Assembly: GCA_044866695.1 (NCBI GenBank) | Contig: JBIOUF010000238.1 | Location: 9,832-73,831 of the forward strand | Reading direction: 5' to 3' | Source of the DNA: JBIOUF01 sp044866695 | GTDB lineage: Bacteria; Actinomycetota; Actinomycetes; Propionibacteriales; Nocardioidaceae | Length of the DNA stretch: 64,000 bases | In this document: positions 1 to 8,396 of the stretch, in pieces | Position numbering within the stretch: position 1 is the first letter of the stretch | How the letters are laid out: every line of letters begins with the position of its first letter | Program-made: the position numbers and the translations under genes | Notes under the pieces: generated by a model | Database searches by the model: none | Told to the model about the DNA's origin: nothing | What the model saw: only the letters and a program-made list of their open reading frames with translations

Positions 1-76
1 GCCGACCGCTGCCGCGAAGCCGACCGAGGAGGTCCTCGACGAGCCGGGGGAGGCGCTGGTGGCCACGGTCGTGGCC

Positions 77-508
77 CTAGCCTTCCGCGGCCGGCCACTG
101 CAGCCGCAGCCGCAGCAGCTCGTCGAGGGCGGCGGCGTCGCCGTCGCGGCCACCTTGCCCCACCACGAGCGGTGGCGGGCTCGGCTCGACCGGCACGGTG
201 CGCCAGCGGCCGAACCGCACCGGCGCCACGACCAGCACGTAGTAGCCGCCGTCGCGCCCCACCCCCACCGACCGGTCGCGACGCAGGTACCAGCCGGCGA
301 CGCCGGTGCGGTAGCGGCCACGACCGGACCAGGGACGCGCCATCAGCTCCTCGGGCTCCAGCCCGTCCCGTGCCGCCCGCTCGACGAAGGCGTCGATGAG
401 GACCTGGGCTCGCGCCGACTCCTGCTCGCGCCCGCGCCGCTGCGCCTCGCGGTGGAGGCCGGCCTGCTCGGCCCGCTCGGCCCGACGGTCCGCGGCTTCC
501 TCGTTCAT
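77..508 (-). CDS. hypothetical protein, 143 aa
   Basis: I do not recognise this protein. The N-terminal third is charged and helical (runs of Arg, Glu, Ala), and the rest looks like a compact beta-rich segment with the motif GRGRYRTGVAGWYL. There is no signal peptide or membrane segment. The ATG at 508 is preferred because GGGAGGG lies about 10 bases upstream; an in-frame GTG at 526 lies inside that ribosome site and is less likely. It follows the esterase gene on the same strand by 30 bases, so the two may be co-transcribed. Confidence 0.6.
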   Translation of the reverse strand: MNEEAADRRAERAEQAGLHREAQRRGREQESARAQVLIDAFVERAARDGLEPEELMARPWSGRGRYRTGVAGWYLRRDRSVGVGRDGGYYVLVVAPVRFGRWRTVPVEPSPPPLVVGQGGRDGDAAALDELLRLRLQWPAAEG

Positions 509-538
509 CGGGTCCCACCCTCCCACGTGCCGTCGACG

Positions 539-1522
539 TCACGGCGACCGGTGGAACCCCAGGAGCCACTGGTAGACGTCGTGGCCGGCGCTGAGGTCGT
601 ACGTTCGGGTCCACGCGTCGTGCCCGACGCCGGGATAGACGGTGACCTCGACGGGCGGTCGCGGCGACCGGCACTCCCCGAGACGGGTCATCGGCGAGGT
701 GGTCCCGGCCGGGTCCACGACGTCGTCGGCGGTCCCGTGGAACGCCCAGACCGGGACGGCGCCGAGCTCGCAACCGACCGCCCGCCAGGCCGGTCGAGCG
801 TCGCCGGCGATGGTCACCACGGCGGCGACCCGTGCTGCGTGGTACTCCTCGAGGTACTCGTAGACGCCGAACGCGCCGCAGCTGAGCCCGGTCAGGTACA
901 CGCGTCCGGGGTCGACGTCGTAGCGGTCGACGGCGAAGGCCAAGAAGCCGGCGATCTCCTCGGGGGTCGTGCAGAGGCTGTCGGCCGGTGGGTTGCCCTT
1001 GCGGTGCTGCACGGCCATCGAGCACGAGCCGGAGTGGCTGCGGAGCTCGCAGGTGAGGTACGCCGGGTCTCGCGTCCCCGGCGCCGGGAGCAGGTGCTGA
1101 GGGGCGAGCACGACGAACGGACGGTCGGCCGGCCACCGGTCCTCCGCGATCAGCCGGGGTATCCCGGTCACCAGCAGCCTGCTCAGGTCCGCGGCGGAGC
1201 CGTCGCCACTCTCGTCGTACCCATGCAGGAACACCAGCAACGGCATGGCGGACCCCTCGTCGGGCGGGAGGTACTCGTAGTAGCCCAGCGACGCGCCGGT
1301 GTCCCCGGACGGACGCGCGGTCAGGCGACTGTGCGACCCCGTGCCAGTGGTCGCGCCGGGTGCGTCGTCGAGGTCGGGGGTCGGGCCGGCGTCCTGGTCG
1401 CACCCCGCGAGCACGAGGGCCGCGACCCAGACCAGGACCGTCGCGGTCGTTCTCGCCCGGGCAGGGGCGGCACCGCGCCGTGCCCCGTGCCGGCGGGGTG
1501 TTCCGTGCCGGTGGCGACCCAC
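539..1522 (-). CDS. secreted lipoprotein esterase (alpha/beta hydrolase), 327 aa
   Basis: A predicted lipid-anchored hydrolase. The N-terminus has Arg residues, a hydrophobic stretch and a lipobox ending LVLAGC, so it should be acylated and held on the outer face of the membrane. The catalytic parts are visible: oxyanion strand FLHGYDESG, nucleophile elbow GLSCG, acidic residue in HGTADDVVD and histidine in GVGHDAW. This fits the LpqC / PHB-depolymerase-like esterases; the substrate cannot be read. The open frame runs to 1699, but the extra N-terminus there is a copied tail of the ATP-grasp gene (1628-1689). I therefore start at the GTG at 1522, which has GGAGG 3-4 bases before it and puts the signal peptide at the front. 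Confidence 0.72.
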   Translation of the reverse strand: MGRHRHGTPRRHGARRGAAPARARTTATVLVWVAALVLAGCDQDAGPTPDLDDAPGATTGTGSHSRLTARPSGDTGASLGYYEYLPPDEGSAMPLLVFLHGYDESGDGSAADLSRLLVTGIPRLIAEDRWPADRPFVVLAPQHLLPAPGTRDPAYLTCELRSHSGSCSMAVQHRKGNPPADSLCTTPEEIAGFLAFAVDRYDVDPGRVYLTGLSCGAFGVYEYLEEYHAARVAAVVTIAGDARPAWRAVGCELGAVPVWAFHGTADDVVDPAGTTSPMTRLGECRSPRPPVEVTVYPGVGHDAWTRTYDLSAGHDVYQWLLGFHRSP

Positions 1523-1627
1523 ACGTGCCTCCAGCTCCTCCGCCGCGGGCGGGACCGCGGACCTCTCCGTGGCCGCCCGCTGCCGGGCACCATCCCTCTC
1601 GACAGGTCTACCGGACCACGCGGCCCC

Positions 1628-1689
1628 GCCGATGCCGATCCGGCGTTCCCACTCCGGGATCCTGCGGTAGTCCGCGTCGATCGCCCCCT
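1628..1689. repeat. 62-bp direct repeat, copy A (duplicated ATP-grasp 3' end)
   Basis: This matches 2340-2401 at 60 of 62 positions. It would encode, on the minus strand, the last residues of the ATP-grasp ligase but has lost the stop codon. It lies about 712 bp from copy B, and the toxin-antitoxin pair occupies the space between them. Confidence 0.9.
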
Positions 1690-1709
1690 GAGCAGGCATC
1701 GGGCGCCGT

Positions 1710-2057
1710 CTAGAGCTGGAGGTGGAGCCGCAGGGCGTCGTCGAGCCGCACCATCACGTGCTTGGGCACCCGGCCGACGACCGGGCCGACCCGCTCGATC
1801 GCCACCGACCGCACCTGCTCGGCCTGCGCCTTGGAGTCGAGGCGAAGGCCGGTGTCCTCGGCGCGCAGCAGTGCCTGGAACGCGAAGACGCGGTGCACCC
1901 GGCTGGTCACCGGCACGACCGTCACGACCCCGCGGCCCAGGCGTCGAGCGGTGGCGTTGGCGCGGTCGTTGCTGACCACAACCGCGGGACGCCGCTGGTC
2001 CGCCTCGCTCCCACGGACCGGCTCGAGGTCGGTCAGGCGGATCTCACCGCGCCTCAT
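1710..2057 (-). CDS. mazF: MazF/PemK-type toxin, 115 aa
   Basis: Small endoribonuclease-type toxin of the MazF/PemK family. It begins MRRGEIRLTDLEPVRGSEADQRR, followed by PAVVVSND and VVTVVPVTS, the usual order of beta strands and active-site loops in this family; length is also typical. Known members cut mRNA at short sequences, and the cut site here is unknown. It overlaps the antitoxin gene by 14 bases (2044-2057), so translation is probably coupled. The pair interrupts the space between the esterase and the ATP-grasp operon. Confidence 0.85.
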   Translation of the reverse strand: MRRGEIRLTDLEPVRGSEADQRRPAVVVSNDRANATARRLGRGVVTVVPVTSRVHRVFAFQALLRAEDTGLRLDSKAQAEQVRSVAIERVGPVVGRVPKHVMVRLDDALRLHLQL

Positions 2058-2274
2058 CGACCAGTCCGTCTGCGGCGGTGACCTCCCAGGCGGCGCCCTC
2101 GCCGGAAGCCGCCCACTCGTCCCAGGCGGCGGCGTAGTCCTGCTCCAGCTCGTCGTCGCCGAGCAGCCGGATCGCGTGCTGGACCGCCGCGGAGCGGGAC
2201 TTCAGCCCGGTCGCGCGGGCGTAGCGGTCGAGCGTCGCGACCTCCGCCTCGGACAGGCTCACGCTCAGCTTCAC
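2044..2274 (-). CDS. ribbon-helix-helix antitoxin, 76 aa
   Basis: Partner of the MazF-type toxin. The first 45 residues (start MKLSVSLSEAEVATLDRYAR) form a ribbon-helix-helix DNA-binding domain with the LKSRSAAVQHAI helix pair. The acidic C-terminal tail (ELEQDYAAAWDEWAASG) is the kind that wraps the toxin. It starts at GTG 2274, with the 16-bp palindrome at 2283-2298 just upstream, so it probably represses its own promoter. Confidence 0.82.
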   Translation of the reverse strand: MKLSVSLSEAEVATLDRYARATGLKSRSAAVQHAIRLLGDDELEQDYAAAWDEWAASGEGAAWEVTAADGLVDEAR

Positions 2275-2282
2275 GGAGTCGA

Positions 2283-2298
2283 TGCTACCCGGGTAGCA
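2283..2298. promoter_or_regulatory. perfect palindrome, likely antitoxin operator
   Basis: TGCTACCCGGGTAGCA is a perfect 16-bp dyad 8 bases upstream of the antitoxin GTG. Its position and symmetry fit binding of a ribbon-helix-helix dimer pair. No other dyad of this size is seen in the 62-bp gap to the next gene. Confidence 0.6.
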
Positions 2299-2336
2299 GA
2301 ACGGCTACTACCTCGGTCGTACCCCCGGGCGCCACG

Positions 2337-3566
2337 TCAGCCGATGACGATCCGGCGTTCCCACTCCCGGATCCTGCGGTAGTCCGCGTCGATCGCCCCC
2401 TCGTCGGGGCCGGTCAGGATGACCCAGGCCAGAAAGGTGGCCAGGTCCTCGGTGGCCGGCACGGCGTCGCCGGTGCCGCGGGGGAAGTGCTTGGCGTGGA
2501 ACGTCGGCAGCGTGTCCACCTCGTCGAACACCTCGGCGTTGCGCCACACGCCCGCGCGCGGTGCGGAGATGAACACGCCGCGGACGAACCGCTGCAGCCG
2601 GTACCCGGACCGGAACCGGTTGCGGGCGCGGTGGTCGACGGTCCGGATGATCTGGTTGTCGCCGGTGGCCAGCTCGCAGATCAGCTGGTGCCCCCCGCCC
2701 GCGGGCCGGGCGCCGACCTCGATGAGCCTCGGACCGTCCGCGGTCAGCATCACCTCGGCGTGACCGCAGCCGTTGCGGATGCCCACCGCGTCGAGCACAT
2801 GCCGCACGTAGTCCCACAGGGTCTGGACCACCGGGTCGTGGTGAGGCAGGAAGTCGACCCGGTCGTAGATGCCGATGCGGTCGTCGCGGCCGTACTTGGT
2901 GTAGCGGCACACGTCCACCAGGCCGTGCCGGCCGTCGACCGAGTAGCTGTCGACCAGGTACTCCACCCCCCGGGCGTACTCCTGGACGACGACCGCGTCG
3001 GTGACCCGCCCGGCCAGGTTGGCCCGGCCGAGGAGCGCGGTGACCAGGGACCGCAGGTCGGTGCCGGGGCCGACCAGGTGCACCTGGTCGGTGCCCGCGC
3101 TGTTGGCCGGCTTGAGCACCACCGGCTCGTCGAGCAGGCGGGTCTCGGCGAGCCACTTCTCGACGAGATCGGGGTCGTCGGAGCACAGCTGCCGCAGGTG
3201 CGGCACTCCCGCGGCCGCGACCGCGGCGCCCATGGCTCCCTTGTCGTACCGCGCGGCGCTGAGCCCGGTGACGTTGCCGGTGCCGGGGAGCACCAGCGGG
3301 ACCAGGGCGTCGTACAGGGGGACCCCGCACTCGGCGCCCGGGACCATGGCCTCGGGCCGGTAGCGGCGCAGCGAGGCGGCCAGACGCTGGACGTCCCCGT
3401 CGAAGCGGTGCACGTGTGCGAACCGCTCCGGGTGCCAGGTCGGCCGCATCGGCTCGGTCGGCTCACCGCTCAGCACGGCGACCGGGGTGAGGCCGGCCTC
3501 GCGGAACGCCGGGGCGTAGTCCTGACCGGTGGACAGCGGGTCGACGACGACGGCGTACCGGTTCAT
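2337..3566 (-). CDS. ATP-grasp ligase A, 409 aa
   Basis: Carboxylate-amine ligase of the ATP-grasp superfamily. The N-terminal region (MNRYAVVVDPLSTGQ) is the pre-ATP-grasp fold. The ATP-binding part includes VVLKPANSAGTDQVHLV and VVVQEYARGVEYLVDSYS, and the metal-binding end is HAEVMLTADGPRLIEVGARPAGGG. Such enzymes join an acid to an amine through an acyl phosphate. Start ATG 3566 has AGGAG upstream and overlaps the MFS stop by 4 bases. As last gene of the putative hydrazine operon it may add an amino acid to, or amidate, the hydrazino acid; the substrate is inferred from context only. Confidence 0.8.
   Translation of the reverse strand: MNRYAVVVDPLSTGQDYAPAFREAGLTPVAVLSGEPTEPMRPTWHPERFAHVHRFDGDVQRLAASLRRYRPEAMVPGAECGVPLYDALVPLVLPGTGNVTGLSAARYDKGAMGAAVAAAGVPHLRQLCSDDPDLVEKWLAETRLLDEPVVLKPANSAGTDQVHLVGPGTDLRSLVTALLGRANLAGRVTDAVVVQEYARGVEYLVDSYSVDGRHGLVDVCRYTKYGRDDRIGIYDRVDFLPHHDPVVQTLWDYVRHVLDAVGIRNGCGHAEVMLTADGPRLIEVGARPAGGGHQLICELATGDNQIIRTVDHRARNRFRSGYRLQRFVRGVFISAPRAGVWRNAEVFDEVDTLPTFHAKHFPRGTGDAVPATEDLATFLAWVILTGPDEGAIDADYRRIREWERRIVIG
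2340..2401. repeat. 62-bp direct repeat, copy B (authentic ATP-grasp 3' end)
   Basis: The intact copy: the last coding bases of the ATP-grasp gene plus most of its stop codon (2337-2339 lies at its edge). Copy A is at 1628-1689. Confidence 0.9.
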
Positions 3567-4783
3567 CGGGGCTCCTCGGAAGGGGTGCGCATGCCGCTCC
3601 TGGCCAGCGCCAGCCCGGCCAGGCTCGACACGGCGAAGCACAGCCACACCGGGTCGCCCACCAGGTGGTAGGCGTAGGACCCGACGACCGGACCGACGGC
3701 GACCCCGAGGCCGAACATCAGCTGGGTGAGCGCGATGTACCGCCCGCGCAGGTGGGCCGGGGCCACCAGGCCCGGGTAGGCGAACATGGTCGGCCCGCCG
3801 ACGATCTCCGCGAGCGACCAGACCAGGGTGCCGGCCAGGAGGACGGCGAGGCCGAGGGGAGCCGAGTACACGGCCAGACCGAGCCCGAGCATCGCGAAGC
3901 CCAGCATGGCGGCCCGGCGCGCGGGCCAGGTCTGCACGACCTTGGTGGCCGGCAGCTCGAAGGCGATGACGACCAGCCCGTTGAGCGCGACCACGAGGCT
4001 GAACCAGAGCGTCGGCGCGTCGTGGTCGTGCAGCATGAGCGGCAGGGTCACGACGTACTGGACGTAGACCACGGCGTTGACCAGCAGCGCCGCGAGGTAC
4101 ACCAGGAACCGTCGGTCCCGGGCGACCTCCCGGTAGCCGGCGCCGCCGTCGCCGGACCGCGCGGCCTGCCGTGCCCGGCGGGGCAGCGCCCACGCGGCGA
4201 TCACGGCGAAACCGGCGGCCGTGGCCGCCTCGACCCAGAACAACAGGTCGTAGGAGTGGGCGATGAGCCCGGCGGCCACCAGGGGAGCGGCCGTGGTGCC
4301 CAGGTTGAGAGACCAGCGGTACAAGGCGAACGTCATCACCTGCCGGTCGGCGGGCGCGAGCTCGGCGAGCATCGTGGCGGCCGCCGGACGGTAGAGCTGG
4401 CCCACCACGCCGACCATGGTCACCACGACCAGAAGTGGCGCGAGGGCGTGCACGTAGAGCACGCTCACCAGCAGCGCGCCGCTGCCGAGCATCGACACCA
4501 GCGTGGCGGCCCGAGCGCCCACGCGGTCGGCGAGGCTGCCGCCGAGCAGGACGCCCACCAGAGAGCCCGCCCCGAAGCCGCCCAGGGCCACTCCGGCCTG
4601 GACGCCGGTGAGCCCGCGCTCGGTCAGGAACAGCACGAGGAAGGTCGAGAAGAACGACCCGAGCCGGTTGACCAGGACGCCGGCCAGGACGGCCTTGACC
4701 GCCGTCGGCGCCTCGCGCAGGGTCTGCCAGGCCCCCGCCGGCCCGGCGGCGGCCTGGGTCGCGGGCCCGGCGACCGCGGTCAT
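3563..4783 (-). CDS. MFS transporter, 406 aa
   Basis: Major facilitator superfamily protein with about 12 hydrophobic segments. The loop between segments 2 and 3 reads GGSLADRVGARAA, the family signature. The C-terminus contains GRYIALTQLMFGLGVAVGPVVGSYAY. It overlaps both neighbours by 4 bases (ATGA), so it belongs to the same transcript as the two ATP-grasp ligases. The likely job is export of, and self-protection from, the small molecule made by this operon. Confidence 0.85.
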   Translation of the reverse strand: MTAVAGPATQAAAGPAGAWQTLREAPTAVKAVLAGVLVNRLGSFFSTFLVLFLTERGLTGVQAGVALGGFGAGSLVGVLLGGSLADRVGARAATLVSMLGSGALLVSVLYVHALAPLLVVVTMVGVVGQLYRPAAATMLAELAPADRQVMTFALYRWSLNLGTTAAPLVAAGLIAHSYDLLFWVEAATAAGFAVIAAWALPRRARQAARSGDGGAGYREVARDRRFLVYLAALLVNAVVYVQYVVTLPLMLHDHDAPTLWFSLVVALNGLVVIAFELPATKVVQTWPARRAAMLGFAMLGLGLAVYSAPLGLAVLLAGTLVWSLAEIVGGPTMFAYPGLVAPAHLRGRYIALTQLMFGLGVAVGPVVGSYAYHLVGDPVWLCFAVSSLAGLALARSGMRTPSEEPR

Positions 4784-6000
4784 GCCGCCGCTTCCCGGGC
4801 GGTGATGCGTGGCCGAGTGCCGGCCAGGGCTAGCCGGCACTCCTCGACGCTGGGCGCGACGGCGGTGGTGTAGGCCACGCGACCCCACACCGTCCCGCGG
4901 GGCGGGGGCGCGTACACCTTTCCGGGCTCGGCGAGCACGACGGCGAGGTCGATGCCGGACGGCAGCGCCTCGAACGACACCGAGTCCACCGGCATCTCGA
5001 CGGGCACGTAGTGGAACTCCACCGCGCCGCACCTGGCCCGGACCGGGGCCACCCGGGGCGCCCGCCCGCAGGCGATCGCCGCCGCGGCCAGGCCGGGGTC
5101 GATGCCGGTGGCCTGGAGGCCCAGGTACGGGATCAGGTCGCCCCCGATGCGGGCGTTGACCTCGATCAGCCGTGGCCCCCTCGGGGTCAGGCGCAGCTCG
5201 GTGTGGGTCATGCCGTCGGTGAGGCCGAGGGCCCGGTGGGCGGCCTCGAGGAGGCGGACGACCGACGGCACGCGAAGCAGCGCGTCGCGGGCCCGGACCT
5301 CGTGCCCGACCTCCTCGAAGTACGGCGCAAAGCCGAGCCGCTTGTGCGCCAGGAACAGCGGGAGCACCCGGCCGCCGTGGACCGCGCAGTCGACGCTGAC
5401 CTCGGGCCCCTCGGCGTACTCCTCGACCAGCACCGACACGTCGTACGCCGGGGCCTCGGGGACGGTGGTGTCGCGCGCGAAGGCGAAGCTCGCGCGCAGC
5501 TCCCCCGGGTCGTGCACCAGCACGACGCCCAGGCTGGCCGCCAGCGCGCGTGGCTTGAGCACGACCGGGTAGCCGATCCGCTCGGCTGCGGCGAGGGCCG
5601 ACTCGACGTCGGCGACGAGCACCGACCCGGGCTGGGGCACCCGCGCCACATCCAGCGCGCGCCGGGTCAGGTGCTTGTCGCGGCACCGTCCCACCGCGGC
5701 GACGCCGCTGCCGGGAAGTCCGAGCGCGGCGGCCACCTCGGCGGTCGGCAGGATCCGGGCCTCGTCCCAGCAGAGCACGCCGTCGAGCGGGTCGCGGCCG
5801 TGCAGCTCTGCCGCCGCGGCCACGAGCAGGCCCGCGTCGGTGGTGCTGGCGAGCACGGTCCACTCCGTGACGTACGCCGTCTCCCAGGTGGGCTCCGCCG
5901 TCAGGTACAGGTGCACGCGGTAGTCGCGGGCGATGGACGCGAGCAGATACTCGCGGAACATGCGGGCACCCGTGCCGACGACCAGCAGGTGGGGCTTCAC
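4780..6000 (-). CDS. ATP-grasp ligase B, 406 aa
   Basis: Second ATP-grasp ligase, only distantly similar to ligase A. It shows GYPVVLKPRALAASLGVVLV, SVLVEEYAEGPEVSVDCAV and HTELRLTPRGPRLIEVNARIGGDLI (nucleotide- and Mg-binding segments in family order). The GTG at 6000 (followed by KPHLLVVGTGARM, a typical first strand) is chosen; another GTG at 6042 would add 14 unlikely residues. It ends in a 4-base overlap with the MFS gene, and a 106-base gap separates it from the N-hydroxylase. Two different ligases in one operon suggest two amide-forming steps, or one for assembly and one for tailoring. Confidence 0.8.
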   Translation of the reverse strand: MKPHLLVVGTGARMFREYLLASIARDYRVHLYLTAEPTWETAYVTEWTVLASTTDAGLLVAAAAELHGRDPLDGVLCWDEARILPTAEVAAALGLPGSGVAAVGRCRDKHLTRRALDVARVPQPGSVLVADVESALAAAERIGYPVVLKPRALAASLGVVLVHDPGELRASFAFARDTTVPEAPAYDVSVLVEEYAEGPEVSVDCAVHGGRVLPLFLAHKRLGFAPYFEEVGHEVRARDALLRVPSVVRLLEAAHRALGLTDGMTHTELRLTPRGPRLIEVNARIGGDLIPYLGLQATGIDPGLAAAAIACGRAPRVAPVRARCGAVEFHYVPVEMPVDSVSFEALPSGIDLAVVLAEPGKVYAPPPRGTVWGRVAYTTAVAPSVEECRLALAGTRPRITAREAAA

Positions 6001-6106
6001 CGTTCCACCACGTGTCCGGCTCGGCGCTGTGCCGGGACCCACCGGTGGGTCCAGGCTGGGCGTTCGCGCGCCGCGCGCTGGGTGGTCGCCGGCGCCGCGG
6101 TGCGCT

Positions 6107-7387
6107 TCATGCCGCGTCCCACCTGATCGGCGAGAGGCCGTCGCGGACGGTGAACACCTCGCGGCCCAGCATCGAGTTGATCACCAGCGCGGACCGCACG
6201 GGCAGCAGGGTCAGGTTTGCGTCGGGGATCCCGTGGCTGAACCGGGCCCGGTTCATCGCGTAGACCCGGTGCCCGTTCATGCCCTTCCAGCGCACGGAGT
6301 AGTCGGCGTCCACGACGACCTCGCCGTCCTGGTCGGTCTCGACCCGCTCGCGCAGGGGGGCCGACAGCGGAAGGGGTGCCGCCTCCCGGCCGACCGCGAC
6401 GACGACGTACCGGGCCCGGTGGCGCTCGTCGCGCTCCGGCGCCGTGCAGGACAGCACGAGGTCCTCCCCGTCTCGCGCACAGGCCGTCACGTCGCGGCCG
6501 GGCAGCAGGGTGACCGGGTAGCGGCCGTGCGCCAGCAGGCCGTCGTAGTTGGCCTGGTACAGCACCCGCAGCGCGCCCGGGGTGAGCGCGTCGCCGGTGA
6601 AGCCCTGCTCGTCGACCAGCCGCCGCCGGGTGGGCCGGCTCAGCTCCTGGAGGAACCGCTGGTGCTCCGGGCGGTAGAACTCGTTGGCCACCGGGGAGTC
6701 GTCGATGGTCTGGAACCACTGCCTGCGGCCCAGCCAGCCGATGTCGCGGTGTCCCGCGGCCACCAGCCGCAGCACCGCCTCGATGCCCGTCTGGCCGCCA
6801 CCCACGACCGCCACCGGGGCGTCGAGGTCGGCACTCATCGCGTCCAGGCGCGACGCCAGGTGGTCGGCCACGAAGACCCGTGAGCCAGGAAGGCCGGCGA
6901 AGATGTCGGGGACCGCCGGCCGGGTGCCGACCCCGAGGACCAGATGCTCGGAGCGGGCGACCGGCCGGCCTCGCGAGATGGTGACGAAGCCGGTCCCCTC
7001 GACGAAGTCGACCTCGTCGACGGGCGCGTCGTGGAAGACGCCGTCGATCCGGTCGCTGGCCCAGGAGAGGTAGCGCATGTACTCCGCGCGGGGGATGAAG
7101 TCGAACTGCGAGTTGAGCAGTGCGAACAGCCGGCCCTCGCTGACCAGGTAGCTCATGAAGGTGAGCTCGTGCGCCGGGTCCACGAGGGACACCAGGTCCT
7201 TCAGCCACGAGGTCTGCATGCGCGCACCGGGATGCAGCAGGGACTCGTGCCAGCGCGAGCGGGGCGCGGAGTCGAACAGCGCGACCCGCTGGTCGGTGTG
7301 CGCCTGCAGCAGGGCCGCCAGGCTGAGGTTCGCGGGGCCGGCGCCGACCCCGACCACGTCGTAGGCGGGCACGTCGTCGTGCTTCAT
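6107..7387 (-). CDS. L-lysine/L-ornithine N-hydroxylase family monooxygenase, 426 aa
   Basis: FAD- and NADPH-dependent N-hydroxylating monooxygenase (IucD/PvdA/SidA family). The FAD motif is GVGAGPANLSLAALL, the substrate-side motif is MQTSWLKDLVSLVDP, and the NADPH motif is VVGGGQTGIEAVLRL; the family motif ANEFYRPEHQRFL is also present. Known members hydroxylate the side-chain amine of lysine or ornithine. Next to the MetRS-like, cupin and DAO genes the expected product is N6-hydroxylysine, the nucleophile for N-N bond formation. Start ATG 7387 overlaps the DAO stop by 4 bases. A siderophore role is less likely because no NRPS, NIS synthetase or iron transporter is nearby. Confidence 0.85.
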   Translation of the reverse strand: MKHDDVPAYDVVGVGAGPANLSLAALLQAHTDQRVALFDSAPRSRWHESLLHPGARMQTSWLKDLVSLVDPAHELTFMSYLVSEGRLFALLNSQFDFIPRAEYMRYLSWASDRIDGVFHDAPVDEVDFVEGTGFVTISRGRPVARSEHLVLGVGTRPAVPDIFAGLPGSRVFVADHLASRLDAMSADLDAPVAVVGGGQTGIEAVLRLVAAGHRDIGWLGRRQWFQTIDDSPVANEFYRPEHQRFLQELSRPTRRRLVDEQGFTGDALTPGALRVLYQANYDGLLAHGRYPVTLLPGRDVTACARDGEDLVLSCTAPERDERHRARYVVVAVGREAAPLPLSAPLRERVETDQDGEVVVDADYSVRWKGMNGHRVYAMNRARFSHGIPDANLTLLPVRSALVINSMLGREVFTVRDGLSPIRWDAA

Positions 7388-8391
7388 CGGTGGGCTCCCA
7401 TGGTCAGGTGCGAAGGTGACGGGTCGGACACGAGCAGCTGCGCGGCGGCCCGGGCGCTGGCGGCCAGGACGGTCTTGGCCGAGCCCCCGGACCCGCCGGT
7501 GAAGGTGAGGACCCGCCCGGACGACCCGGTCGTGGGCCGCAAGGCCAGGTACGGCTCCGGGTGGTAGCAGTCGGCGGAGGCGGCGATCCCGGCCCGTCCG
7601 GGGATCCGGAGCGCGGGGAAGCGCAGCGCGGCCAGGCGCAGCGCGCGGGCCTCCACGGACGGGTCCGGTACGGCGTGCTCCGCGGCGACGTCCCACCTCG
7701 TCGTGGGGACGCCGAGCAGGAGCCGGTGCCTGCCGACCGGTCGTCCGTACAGGCCGGTGGTCTCGTCGACGAAGCAGGGCGGCCGCCAGCCGTCGGTCCG
7801 GTAGACGCCGTACTGGATCGCCTTGGTGGACAGCTCGCCGGCGTCGACGCCGAGCCGGCCGAGGACCCGGGGGGTCCACGCGCCGGCGGCCACGACGACC
7901 GCGTCGTAGCGGCCGGGTGCGGGCGCGGCGGCCAGGTCGGTGACCAGGGCTCTCACCGCCGGCCGCGAGTGCAGCTCGGCGAGCAGCGCGCCGCGAAGCG
8001 CGTCCGGGTCGATCCACCCGGCCGACGGCTCGTGCACCCCGCGGGCCTGCCGGGGGAGTCCCGACCAGCCGCGGATGGCCAGCTCCTCGGCGCTCAGCAC
8101 GCGAGCGTCGCCGGGGACGCCGCCGGTCGTGACGTAGAGCGACTCCGCCTCGGCGTACCGGGCCCAGGCGCGCAGCGCCGGGGTGCCGCGCAGCTCGCGG
8201 AGACTCTCGGTCGCCAGCCGGCGCTGGACCGGATGCGGCTCGAAGGACCGGACCACCCCACCGGAGGCTCGCGACGCGTCCGCGCGCGCGGGCCCGGTGA
8301 CCAGGTCCACCCGGTCGGCCCGGTCGCCGGCGGACAGCCGCCAGGCGAGCGCCGTGCCGGCGATGCCGCCGCCGATGACCAGGACGCGCAT
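7384..8391 (-). CDS. FAD-dependent DAO-family oxidoreductase, 335 aa
   Basis: Flavoprotein amine oxidase of the DAO family (glycine oxidase, D-amino acid oxidase). The protein opens with the dinucleotide-binding motif VLVIGGGIAGTALAWRL and ends with VLTFTGGSGGSAKTVLAASARAA, the second FAD-contact region. In the hydrazinoacetate pathways (Spb39 of s56-p1, Tri27 of triacsin) an enzyme of this family oxidises the N-N-linked lysine-glycine adduct and releases hydrazinoacetic acid. That role fits its position between the MetRS-like and N-hydroxylase genes. It starts 5 bases after the MetRS-like stop. It could instead be an ordinary amine oxidase. Confidence 0.82.
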   Translation of the reverse strand: MRVLVIGGGIAGTALAWRLSAGDRADRVDLVTGPARADASRASGGVVRSFEPHPVQRRLATESLRELRGTPALRAWARYAEAESLYVTTGGVPGDARVLSAEELAIRGWSGLPRQARGVHEPSAGWIDPDALRGALLAELHSRPAVRALVTDLAAAPAPGRYDAVVVAAGAWTPRVLGRLGVDAGELSTKAIQYGVYRTDGWRPPCFVDETTGLYGRPVGRHRLLLGVPTTRWDVAAEHAVPDPSVEARALRLAALRFPALRIPGRAGIAASADCYHPEPYLALRPTTGSSGRVLTFTGGSGGSAKTVLAASARAAAQLLVSDPSPSHLTMGAHR

Positions 8392-8396
8392 GGCGG

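Noticed and set aside
1..76. End of a gene at the left edge
   Set aside because: No frame gives a convincing protein end in 76 bases; left unassigned.
59..1975. A 638-codon open frame on the plus strand
   Set aside because: It is antisense to the hypothetical gene, the esterase and the toxin, has no recognisable motifs, and such long shadow frames are common at this GC content.
6107..7387. Part of a hydroxamate siderophore cluster
   Set aside because: No NRPS, NIS synthetase, acyltransferase or iron-uptake gene is nearby; the MetRS-like and cupin genes fit hydrazine formation better.
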